From assembly GCA_024036415.1 (NCBI GenBank), contig JAMWET010005531.1, positions 1 through 64,000 on the forward strand: a stretch of DNA of 64,000 nt, given 5' to 3'. This DNA is from Prochilodus magdalenae (lineage: Eukaryota; Chordata; Actinopteri; Characiformes; Prochilodontidae). Of the stretch, positions 23,405-34,400 are shown one piece after another. Numbering within the stretch: the first letter of the stretch is position 1; each line of letters starts with the position of its first letter. The notes beneath the pieces are model-generated. The model was not told where the DNA came from. It worked only from the letters and a program-made list of their open reading frames with translations, and made no database searches. Both the position numbers and the translations under genes were made by a program.

Positions 23405-24699
23405 TATTTAAGGACAGGTAGAACTCTTAGTAAAGAAAATCACTCAAGTAAGAGTACATAAGTTATTCATTGTAAAACTGTTGAGTTATGCTTTTTGTAT
23501 CTGCAGTAACAGCCTAAATATTTACTGGCGAATGAACATCTGTGCAAACAAAACTAAATAACTAAAGTATGATATTAAAAGAGAAAAAGATTTCAAGCTC
23601 TGAGAATTATGGGCATTAGAGTCCTCTAGTGAGCATTTACACATCATTGCTGTAGATGACTATGTAAAACTTCTCAGTTTCTATTTCCAGTAATGTTATA
23701 ATGTATGAACGGCTGTGCAGAGTTTATTACAGTTTGCTTTTAATTATTTATTTATTTGAATAGCATATTTTACTTGATTAGGAGTTAAAATCATGGGCAT
23801 AAAATGAATAATAAGTATTAAGTATTTAACAAGTTATAATTAATAACTTTATTTTTTGTGACAGTCTTATGGCTCATCAGCTTATTCGCTGTTAACTTCC
23901 ATTAACATGTCTAAACATCTGCAGGCAGTTAATATTACATTTATAGCATTTAATAAATTCACTGATACGTGCTCAGAACATCAACATCTTTATTATGGTG
24001 AGAGGTCATACATAACATAGCCATCAGTGTGTTTTCAAAGATTTACTGATCTTTTTACCCTGTTCTTTCTTTAGCTGGCGTGCAATCAGGTAGTTTGTAT
24101 TCTTGTCCAATTCGTAAAACTTTATTTAAAAAATCATCTTCTAAAAGAATGAATTAATTTCGGAACATGTTCAAATGTCTCTCTACCACATCTGATATGT
24201 GATCTATGTTATATTGTGTATAGAATTTGGGTCTGTGAAGTTTGTAAATCATTGCAGTTTGTTTTCATGTAGATTTATTTTCCTTTTACACAGCATCCTA
24301 ACTTTTTTGGAACTTTGCTTGTCTATATCAATATGTAATGTTAATCTGTAAATGTGATTTTTAATTAAACTTCTCTGTTGAAAGATGTCCATGCAGCAAA
24401 TCCAACAGGTTTTTGCCATTTTGGCCCTTTAAATGTCAGTATGACCCACTGAATTGCGTTCTGAATAATATGGAACAATGTATTTTATGTTCTTTTCAAA
24501 TGATCAATAAAGCCATTTTTGAGGATTAAAGAAATCCTTAAATATATTAATAAACATAATTTGGAACATGGTGTAAATGAAGCCGATGTGTGCTTTGACT
24601 TGGCTTTATAAAAGCATTGTTGTGTAGTCACATGAAAGCCCTGTAGAGATGATGCTGTGCGTCCTGCCTGCAGATCAGAGAGGCTAGTAGCTGGAGTAA
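23405..24699. other. No gene seen
   Basis: A/T-rich intergenic DNA after gene A. A short dispersed-repeat end is visible near 24,240-24,330. No exon resembling the receptor family is found. Confidence 0.5.
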
Positions 24700-25060
24700 C
24701 TGCCCGTCCAGTATCAGCATATAGTGCAGTATTAGTGACTTCTGTCTTGTGTGAGACCACATTTGCTTTCTGTTGGTTTTTGCAGCAGGAGTGGAAACAC
24801 AATATGTTTAGAGGCATGTTTACTGTGGACATCAATCCGAACACGTCTGGTTTCATAAAAACCGGAAGATGCTCACACAATGTTTTCTGAAGCTCGGAAA
24901 CTTTTATCGGATGTGTCTTTGCTCAGTGGGTAAGGTAGGTAAGGTGTATTGTTATGCCTCAGCTGTGGTTTTCACTCACAACAGTGGTTTGTAACACCTA
25001 CAGAAATCTAGCGCAGACTGGTTCTGCAGAAGAGGTGATGAATGGAAAGAAGATGTGCAC
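24700..25060 (+). repeat. Intergenic duplicated block gamma (copy 2)
   Basis: Partner of 10,065-10,440, with the same order of shared blocks. It lies upstream of gene B as copy 1 lies upstream of gene A. Confidence 0.8.
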
Positions 25061-25729
25061 AGTATATAACAATGCATGATTATTATCATACATGCATGTG
25101 TAGCAGACGAACACAGAATGTCCAATGAGACAAGATAGAATCTACTATGATGAAACTAACACTGTTGGGGGGAAAACCCAGTTCAAATTTGCTTGCGAAC
25201 TATGGTCTTATAGAGTTGGACCTACATTCTGTAATGCTGTCAGGTTATATCTGCAAGGCCATGCGGTTGCAAGCATCAAAATGCACAAATAAATGCAGAC
25301 TTCAGTTCAGCCTGCTTCTTAATGTGATATAGACTCTAAGTTGGGATATTTTCAGTATTTCGTATTTTATTTACTGAATGATCTGTTTCAGTTAAATAGT
25401 TTGTCATTGTCATGAAATTTGCATGATACAGCCTCCTGCTGGCCAGATTGTTAACTGCATCAGATTAATGGCTTTACAACATAGTAACTATAGAAATAAG
25501 AAAATATATATATATATAGAATATAAAAAATAAAATAGAAAATAAAAATAGCAGGTCTACATAGGAAGCACTATCACAAGCTCTCAAAATGTGTATGGTC
25601 TGAGAAACCATGAAGGGCTTTTATCTAGCACCAAAAGAGTATTAGAATTTTTTGGTAGTTGTGTTTGCACACAGAAGAATTTGTCTATTGCATTTAACCC
25701 ATGCACAAAATCAATCACCCAAATATACT

Positions 25730-26145
25730 AGAAGGTAATTAGCACACTTGTCCAGAGCAGTGGGCAGCCCTATCCACGGCACCTGGGAAGCAATGCTGGT
25801 TCCCTAACCTTTTGTTACGCAGGACGAGGGGACAGGTTGCAACTGCAAGTCATTTAATGAATCAGAAAATACAAACAAAACCAACGAGACTACACAAGGG
25901 AACAGGGCTGCACAACAACAGACATAGAGACACCAAGAGGCAAAGGAACGGTAGGGAGACAAAACACCCAACAAGAACAAAGGCCAGACACCGGGTATAC
26001 CACAACTAGGGCTGACGAGAGACACCTGGGAAGGGGCGGGGCTAGAACAGACCAAACTAGAGGGCGGAGACAGGGGGAAGCACAGGACCAAAATAAACAG
26101 AAGCACATGGACATGACAGGACATGGCAGGGTGTGACACCTTTAA
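25730..26145. repeat. Two adjacent dispersed repeats
   Basis: 25,730-25,800 carries a CCAGAGCAGTGGGCAGCC segment typical of a widespread fish repeat. 25,810-26,145 has an A/C-rich body ending in CACCTGGGAAGGGGCGGGGC, AGAGGGCGGAGACAGG, GCACATGGACATGACAGG and GTGTGACACC. The second closely matches 49,300-49,690. Neither encodes protein. Confidence 0.6.
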
Positions 26146-26629
26146 ACAAATTTTATAAGTCTGAATTATGACTATTGAATATAAGTTGAATATTGATGAC
26201 TTGGGCTTTAGCAGCATTAAAAAATAAAACCCTAGCATACTTTAGTTCTAGTGTAAACAGGCTATGATTAAATTCTGCTATTCTAAAAAAAATTATTTAC
26301 TTTTATCTTTAGTATTTATTCTTCTTTATTTAGGTTTTTATTAATTAGTATGAATTTATATGAATTGTTTATTGTGACAAATGTGTGACACATTCGCTGT
26401 TATTCCTCAAACTCTAAGCTACTATTCTAATTACACCTTACCTAAAGCTTTGGCCTGCAATGTATGGATGTCAGTTCACTCATTAGCTTGCATGCAGCAT
26501 TATACACAAACAGTAAAGGCACTGAAATGATGGTTTAGTGGAATAAACCTCTAGAAACACTTTGGTAACTTCTTGTTGAGCTTCACTAGAACAGAAATAT
26601 CAACACACACAAAAAAAAAACAAGATCCA

Positions 26630-27090
26630 CCACAGTTGTGATAGTTCAGATCCGCCAGAAGGGGGCAAAACTAGCTTCCATACATGATGAAGTACAACAA
26701 GGGTGAATCACAGAGGACTTTAAGTCACTTCCCCCGTTAACCCTAATTTAAACAGTAAGACATGATCATTTCCTGTGAGTGCCCACATAGCACATGAGAA
26801 ACAGCATTTAGCAGGTCTCACTGTGGAAGGGGTGTGAGTGTCTTGACAATTTTGGTGCAGCTACATGTCAGAATCAGCTCAGCTTGAAAGGCTGTAACAC
26901 TGAGTCAAGAACAATGTGTCCTCAGTGAGTCATTTTTGCTTGATTCATTTTACAATAAACGTAATCTTTTTTTTTGAAAGCTTTCAGCACACATCAAAGT
27001 GACTGCTTCGGTGACACCGATCTCCAAACATACATTTCTCTCAGACTGTAAACGAAGTACTACGACTGTATTAAGTGGCCTTTAAAAACC
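26630..27090 (+). repeat. Intergenic duplicated block delta (copy 2)
   Basis: Partner of 11,380-11,850, with shared CCAGAAGGGGGCAA, CAGAGG, CATTTCCTGTGA and AGTGGCCT blocks in the same order. Confidence 0.7.
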
Positions 27091-27319
27091 AAGCACCACT
27101 TTTGACCAAGTTCTCTCTTTTTTGAGAACCGACAAAACATTGTGCATTTGTTGCTTTTGTGATCAGGAAAATCTTTCAACACTATAGATCTATCCTGAAC
27201 ATAAGTATGTAGCATGGATTCTTCATCTAGTACTTAGTTTAAAAATGATGACAGACTTTGCACTTAAACTTTTTTATTTATTTAGTATTGCTTCTTTAAA
27301 TTTAGTACTTTGTGTCATT

Positions 27320-27530
27320 TACATTTTTTACATTTATGGCATTTAGCTGACGCTCTTACCCATAGCGACTACAAGGTTGATGATTACAGGTAGGCCTGTG
27401 TAGTGTTAGGAGTCTTGCCCAAGGACTTATATTGGTGTAGCTCAGCATAGTCACCTAGACTGGGATTCGAACCCCAGTCTCCCACGCGTAGAGGTGGCAC
27501 CCTGAGTAGTGGTGTCATGTGTCATGCTAG
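27320..27530 (-). mobile_element. tRNA-derived fish SINE
   Basis: On the minus strand the head contains a B box, GGGGTTCGAATCCCAG. It is followed by a body with TTGGGCAAGACTCCTAACACTACAC and a tail with TCGCTATGGGTAAGAGCGTCAGCTAAATGCC, then T/A-rich ATGTAAA repeats. This tail type is shared by teleost SINEs mobilised by L2-like LINEs. It abuts the 3' end of the L2-type LINE next to it. The exact family name is not assigned. Confidence 0.7.
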
Positions 27531-29404
27531 ATAGATAGATAGATAGATAGATAGATACTTTATTGATCCCAGAGGGAAATTCAAGGCATCCAGTAGCAGA
27601 TATACAAACCATACAGAAGCAACAACAGAAGCAAGATAGATTGTACAAACAGAGACAGAGACACAACACAAAGTATGAAAGTATAAAAATAGAGTCCTTA
27701 GTGTCTGGGTAAGGTATAAAGTATAAATGGAGGTAGTGGTAAACAATTTGCTAAGCAAATTAAGATGATGGCTGTTGTCAGCCATATAGACAGTGCAAGT
27801 ACGCAGTAATATAAATAATTTATCAGTGCAAAAAGTGTAAACAGTACAGAATGGAGTAGAATAATACAATATAAATAGAAATAGGGCATTTAGGAGGGAG
27901 TGTGTGCAGAGATGGGGGTGTGTCCATTGGAGGGACCGGAATGAAAGAGTGTCCAGAGTTTTTCATTTGCTGTACTGAGAGGAGTTGAACAGCCTTATGG
28001 CCTGGGGGACAAAAGACTTTCTGAGTCTGTCTGTGGAGCAGGACTGGGACAGCAGTCTGCCACTGAATGAGCTCCTCTGCCTGATGATCGTGCTGTGCAG
28101 AGGATGGTGAACATTGACCATGATGTGCAGCAGCTTGCTGAGGGCTCTCCTCTCTGCCAGTGGTGTTAAGGACTCCAGCTCTAGTCCCAGCACAGAACCA
28201 GCTTTCCTCACCAGCCTGTCGAGTCGTCCAGCATCCCTCTTGCTGATACTGCCTCCCCAACACACCACAGCATAGAAGAGGACGCTGGCTACCACAGACT
28301 GGTAGAACATCAGCAGGAGTTTCTGGCAGATCCTGAAGGACCCCAGCCTCCTGAGGAAGTACAGTCTGCTCTGTGCTTTCTTGTAGACTATGTCCAGTGT
28401 TTACTGACCATCCAGCCTCTCGTCCAGGTGCACACCAAGGTATCTGTAGGACCTGACCACCTCCACATCAACCCCCTTGATGGAGATTGGCTGCTGAGAG
28501 GGCCTTGGACCTCCTGAAGTCTATACACATCTCCTTGGTTTTGGTGATGTTCAGCTTCAGATGGTTGGTAGTGCACCACTCCACAAAGTCCTCAACCAGG
28601 CTTCTGTACTCCTCTCCTGACCCATTACGCACACACCCCACGATTGCAGTGTCATCAGAGAACTTCTGCATGTGGCATAACTCCGAGTTGTATTTGAAGT
28701 CCGATGTGTACAGGGTGAACAGGACTGGAGAGAGAGAACAGTCCCCTGTGGGGCTCCTGTGCTGCTGATCACCGTATCAGAGGAGCAGTCCCTGATCCTG
28801 ACATGCTGTGGTCTCCCTCTTGAGGTAGTCAGTGATCCAGGTGACCAGGTGCATGTCCACCTCCATCTTCATCAGCTTGTCTCTCAGTAGTAGGGGCTGA
28901 ATGGTGTTGAAGGCACTGGAGAAGTGAAAGAACATGACCCTCACAGCACTACCCCCCCTTGTCCAGATGAGAGTGAGTTCTGTGTAGAAGATAGAGGATG
29001 GCATCTTCCACTCCCACCTTCTCCCGGTACGCAAACTGCAGTGGGTCCTCAGCATGGTGGACCTGAGGTCTGAGGTGGTTCAGCAGCAGTCGCTCCATGG
29101 TCTTCATCACGTGAGACGTCAAAGCAACCGGCTGTAGTCCTTCAGCTCTTCGGGTGTGCCTTCTTGGGGACTGGAATGAGGCAGGTTGTCTTCCACGTGG
29201 CAGGAACCCTTCCCGAGACGTAGACTCAGGGTTAAAGACATGCTGGAGGGGGCTCCCCCAGTTGGGCAGCACATGCCTTAAGCATTCTGGGGCACACTCT
29301 GTCTGGGCCGGCCGCCTTCCTGGGGTGTAGTCTCCTCAGCTGTCTCCTGACTTGGTCTGCCGTGAAGGCTGGGGGACAGTGGGAACCGTGGGTGTTGCTC
29401 TGTC

Positions 29405-29592
29405 CTCCTGCTGATGATGGTGGTGAAGACTGAGATGGTGGTGAAGACTGGGATGGTGGAGGTGAGGGTGATGGTGGTGAAGAAGGTGACGGAGATGGTG
29501 GAGGTGAGGGTGATGTGGTGAAGGTGGACGGAGATGGTGGAGGTGAGGGTGATGGTGGAGGTGAGGGTGATGACAACAGGGTGGTGAATGCT
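29405..29592 (-). repeat. GGTGAGGGTGATGGTG-type minisatellite inside the LINE linker
   Basis: Imperfect repeats of GATGGTGGAGGTGAGG and relatives fill this interval. On the coding strand they encode a PSPPPSPSPPPS-like low-complexity linker between endonuclease and reverse transcriptase. The tract is open in that frame. Confidence 0.75.
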
Positions 29593-29815
29593 GCAGACGG
29601 GTCGGAGGAGGGGGCAGCAGGAGCAGGACAGTCAAACCTGTTGTAGAAGGTGTTAAACTGGTTTGCTCTGTCCACACCCCCATCTACTGAGCTGCCGCTG
29701 TTGTTCTTGCAGCCTGTGATGGTTTTCATTGCTCCCCAGACCTCCTTCATGTTGTTTTCTTGCAGCTTCCTTTCCTCCTCTTTAAGCCGAATCTTGAGTT
29801 CCCCCTGAACACGCT

Positions 29816-30718
29816 TCAGCTCTGTCCAGTTCCATCTCTGAACGCCCTCTTCTTTGGGTTAAGGAGGTCCTTGACGTCACTGGTAATCCAGGGCTTGTTG
29901 TTTGGGAAGCAGCATACAGTCTTTGTGGGAACAGCAACATCCATACAAAAATTCAGGTAGTCCGTAACACAGTGCGTCACCTCCTCAATGTCCTCTCCGT
30001 GTGGGTGCAGCAGCACGCTCCAATCAGTGGTATCATAGCAGTCCTTCAGGGCTTCTTCTGCTTCAGGAGACCAAACTCTGAATGAGCGTGTGGTAGTGGG
30101 CTGCCTCAGTACCAGTGGTTTGTACTGAGGCTGTAGGAAAACCAGGTTGTGGTCTGATTTCCCCAGCGGTGGTAGTGGGGTAGCCCTGTATGCATCCCTC
30201 ACGTTAGCATACAGCAGGTCGATGGTCCTGTTTTTCCTGGTGGGACAGTCCACAAACTGGAAAAAGGCAGGCAGGGTAGAGTCCAATGTAACGTGATTAA
30301 AGTCACCAGAAATCACATAGAAGGCGTCAGGGTGTTGTGTCTGTAGCGCTGCGACGGTGGAGTGAATGACGTCACACGCCGCCTGCACTTCCGCCCGAGG
30401 CGGAATGTAAACACAGACAACAATGGCGTGTGAGAGCTCCCGCGGCATGTAATATGGACGGAGGCTCACCGCTAACAGTTCAATGTCCCGACAGCAGATC
30501 ACCTCCTTCACGTTTACATGTCCAGGGTTGCACCATCTGGTGTTAATAAAAAGTGCGAGTCCCCCACCTTTGCGCTTCCCGCTTAGCGTCGGGTCCCTGT
30601 CCGCCCTCACTGTAGAGAATCCAGGTAGCTCCACGTTAGCATCCGGAGTGTCGGGGGTGAGCCAAGTCTCGGTAAAACAAAACAGACTACACTCCCTGTA
30701 GAGCCTCTGATTCTTCAC
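29816..30718 (-). pseudogene. L2-type LINE endonuclease domain
   Basis: This 300-codon open stretch encodes an APE-type endonuclease that nicks DNA to prime reverse transcription. Visible landmarks are LFCFTETWL (catalytic Glu), KGGGLALFIN, VVVCVYIPP-like text, VISGDFNHV (catalytic Asp/Asn) and LGKSDHNLVF (catalytic Asp/His pair) near residue 190. It ends at the linker WITSDVKDLLNPKKRAFRDG, where full-length relatives continue into reverse transcriptase. Here that continuation is in another frame. The true start of ORF2 probably lies upstream of the first Met. Confidence 0.8.
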
Positions 30719-31396
30719 CAGACATGCCAGCTCATCGGTTTTGTAGGCATTCTTTGTGTGGTAGTATGTGTGAACTAAGTATTTGGCTGGCTTTATACAA
30801 TGAAACTTTCATGCTCCATTATAGGCCTGGAGCTCGTAACAGAATTAGACGACATTAACAAAGGAAGCGGATCATCTACCAATGTAGATCACTGAAATAG
30901 CAGAATACAGATCAACAAATAGTGGCACAAGCAGATGGTTAAACATCTATTGGCATTCAGGGGGTTACAGAAGTTGTAGAAGCTCATGATGACAGAAAGA
31001 AAAACTACTGAACTTACATAAAGTCAGTAAGGTCTACTTCTGCATCATGTTCTTACGCATTAATATTAATTACCATGCAGTAATGTATTTGCAGTGCATT
31101 CATTTGAAGTACTGTCGTTGAATAAAATCGTGTGATACTTTAGCAGCGTTTCAAATAGCTTATTTATAAAACTTGTTCCAAGAAGTTGATTTGTAGGAGA
31201 TTTGCTTTTTGGATCTCAAGAAAAATGAGCTTAATGTTGTTTTCAAGCAGTTGTACAGACGTTTCAAACCAGCCATTAAACCAGCCTTACAGCTGACTTG
31301 TTCACATGTGGTTAGCCTCTGTGCTGTGACTCTGTACTTTGCTGATGTACAGTTCTCCTTTACATATGGTGCATATTTGAGATCTAACAATAAGAA

Positions 31397-31477
31397 GAAA
31401 ACAGGAAGGGCACTAAAGTGGAGCTGCTTCACTCAGAGGCAGGAAGAGTATTTATTACTGGAGCCTCTCACAGAAAC
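31397..31477 (+). promoter_or_regulatory. Promoter-proximal / 5' UTR block of gene B with ETS-type GGAA sites
   Basis: ACAGGAAGGGCACTAAAGTGGAGCTGCTTCACTCAGAGGCAGGAAGAGTATTTA-type text is almost identical to the gene A block at 13,185-13,255. The two AGGAAG cores are kept. The conserved stretch continues into the exon. Confidence 0.55.
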
Positions 31478-34400
31478 ATGTCCTTTCACTCACTCATGAG
31501 TTCTTTAGCTCTCTTTGTGTTGCTCCTCTGTATCTCAGGTAAGATCAAAGCTGCATTTCTTTACTGCATACTTTCACTGCTCTGAATACAGTAGCTCCGC
31601 CATGTCAGGCTGGGTACTGATAGCTCTGATGTAGTCTATGTTGTAATGTTTTGACTACAATGTTATATGTTTCACTAGAAAGAGTCTTCCATGAGTAGTG
31701 AGATTTTTATAGACACAGATAGATGTGAGGTGTGAAGGTGTAGAACCTTAAAAGGAAGGCTTCTGTTTAGTACCACAAAAGCCAGTAATGGATTAATAGA
31801 AATCTTTCTTTATTTACAATAACTGATCGTCATTACAGTGTGGATGCAACTGTTTACTAGGTGGCAAAGACAGAGTTCACCTTTCAGATCATTCCTGAAG
31901 TAGTTATGGTTCTATTTACTTTCACTGGCCGCTTTGTATTGTATCATCATTGTATCTACACTCATGGTTTAATGTTATCATCATGTGCACATACCATACA
32001 GGTGCATCTTTCAGTTTTGCAATTCTGCAGTTTAGTCTAAAACACATTATGGACTTTTGAGACTTTTCCTTTTTTATGATCTATGCTGTTGGGAGTGGGC
32101 TGTACATATATGCTCTATTATGATTAATACCACCTTTATTAAAGAAATACAAATTGGTGTCTTCCTTAAGTCTTTATATCAAACAATGCTATAATTAAAT
32201 ATACAGCGTTTTAGAATGAACTTAATAACAGATCTGTTTTCTCTGCAAGTCCACAACAAAGCAGATAATATTTGGGTGGTGAATCATACTTAGCAGTGCA
32301 GTGCCGTGGTGTGTTAGTGTGTGTTGTGCTGGTGTGAGTGGGTCAGACACAGCAGTGCTGCTGGAGTATTTAGACACTGTCCACTCTTTTAGACACTCCT
32401 ACTTTGTTGATTCACCTTGTACATGTATAGTCAGAGATGATAGCTCATGTGTTGCTACACAGTCTGTAATGGTCTTCATCTAGTCTTTTATCTGTGCACA
32501 CAGGACGCTGCACTGTTGGCTGGATATGTTGGTTGGTTGGCTATTATTAGCCCAGCAGTGACGCTGACACTGTCTTCTTTGTACCAATCACACATACTCA
32601 TGCAACTACTGTGTTGGTACCATTGCAGTGCTGAGAATGATTCAAAACCCAAATAATACCTGCTTTGTGATGGTTCTGTGGGGGTCCTGATTATTGGTAA
32701 ACAGGGTAAAGGAGTGATAAAGTATACAGAGAAACAGATGGACTACTATAAAATTAGACTACTGTAAAATTCAGTACAATGGTATAATATGGCTGTGGTT
32801 TAATTTATCTTTTCTTTCTGCAGATACTGAGAGTGTAAAGACACTGAGGAATTTAGCTGTGAAACGCGGAGGATCTCTCAGTGTTCCATGCTTTTATGTC
32901 CATGAATACAAAACAAACCGTAAATACTGGTGTAAGGGATATTACTGGCCCTCCTGTAAAATAGTAGCCTATGCAACCACAAGTGAAGGAACATCAGTCA
33001 CTGATCATCCAACCCAGAACATGTTTACTGTGGAACTGAACAGCCTCCAGGACTCTGACTCTGGATATTACTGGTGTGCTGTGGAAATTGGTGACTATTC
33101 TGTCCCAGATGACCGTCATTATTTATATCTAACGGTCAGTGCAGGTAAGGAGCCTCTCTCTGTGTAAAAGTAGTCATGTATGAAGTCATTTATGATGGAG
33201 GATATGTTCATACCACTTATTCTCTTCCTCTGTGTTCAGATCCTGCTGTGTCGGTGAGAAACAGCAGTGTGAGTGGTCAGGAAGGGGGCAATGTCAGTGT
33301 CCAGTGTCTCTACAGTGCTGGATATAAGAATAAACAGAAGGAGTGGTGCAGATTTAAAGACTGGACCTGCTACACAGTAAGGACTGATACATCCAAGAAT
33401 TCAGCAGTGCAGATCAGTGATGATGGGAGGGGATCCCTCAGTGTGGAGATGAGTGGTCTGCAGAAGAGTGATGCTGGATGGTACTGGTTCAGTGCAGGAG
33501 ATGTGGGGGTCACTGTTCACCTCACTGTCACTGAAAGACCACGTAAGATCACATGTATCAGAAATACTATTCATACCTGCTGATCATCAAGCTAGAACCC
33601 GTGGCTCTCCCATCGATTGATATCTCTATTTCAACAGCACAAGCTGTGACGACAGTTTCTTCCACTGAGAAAACCACCATCAGTCACGCCACCTCAGGTC
33701 TGATCACAAACAGTGCCTAAAAATGAATGAAATTCAAAAACAAAAGGAATGAATGTGTGATTTCTGCTTCTATAGGTTGCACCACTGTATTACCATCAAC
33801 TGAAATCGCAGAAACTGCAGACTTGTAAGTAGTGGCATTCTACTCTGTGTTAGTGTTCCAAATCAGCTGTACATTCCCACCTGAACATGAATATGAATAT
33901 GTATTTGTTTGTGCCTGCTGCTGCAAGTGGACCTAATAATTGAAAATTAGAGATGTTGGATTAGGGGCTAGTTTTTCTAATCACAACATACAGCCTCTTG
34001 CCACTTACCAGGAAATGTAAACTTTCCTTCTAAAGCCACTCCCCTAAAAACACCCAGACACATAGCTTGACTAAACACATAGAGAGAGCATTGGAGCAAG
34101 CGCAGATTACATACCAGTTAAACACAGCCAGTCAGCTAGCTAGCTTAGCGCTGTACAAAAGCAGCTAGCTACATTAGATACATAATTCAGGAAAATTATA
34201 AATCCCATACACAAACAAATTACATAACTGTCTGTCTTGTAGAAAACCAGCAACATTTGCATTGCTTTCCAGGCCTTTCTGCAATTCTGGAAAACAATAC
34301 CGATGTTCATTCTGGTTTGCCATTTGGCTTTATCCAGCCTTTTTTTGTTGAAAGTTCTCTTTCTCAGCGTCAAAATCAAGTTTAAAGCATCAGTGCTGAG

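Larger units (their letters stand above)
27530..30900 (-). mobile_element. L2-type (CR1/L2 group) LINE with (ATCT)n tail
   Basis: The minus strand carries an endonuclease frame (30,718-29,816), a Pro/Ser-rich linker, reverse transcriptase pieces, and a C-terminal region (28,310-27,963: SVVASVLFYAVVCWGG, GRLLSQSCSTDRLRKSFVP). The 3' end reads TTTCCCTCTGGGATCAATAAAGTATC then (TATC)n at 27,530-27,556. The same ending occurs in the copy at 59.7-61.1 kb. Reverse transcriptase lies in several frames (29,272-28,949; 29,055-28,777; 28,671-28,468), so the element is dead. The 5' end is approximate. Confidence 0.85.

Noticed and set aside
27530..27556. TAGA/ATCT repeats as a possible CRISPR-like or satellite array
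   Set aside because: It is a simple tetranucleotide tract at the LINE 3' end, without spacers.
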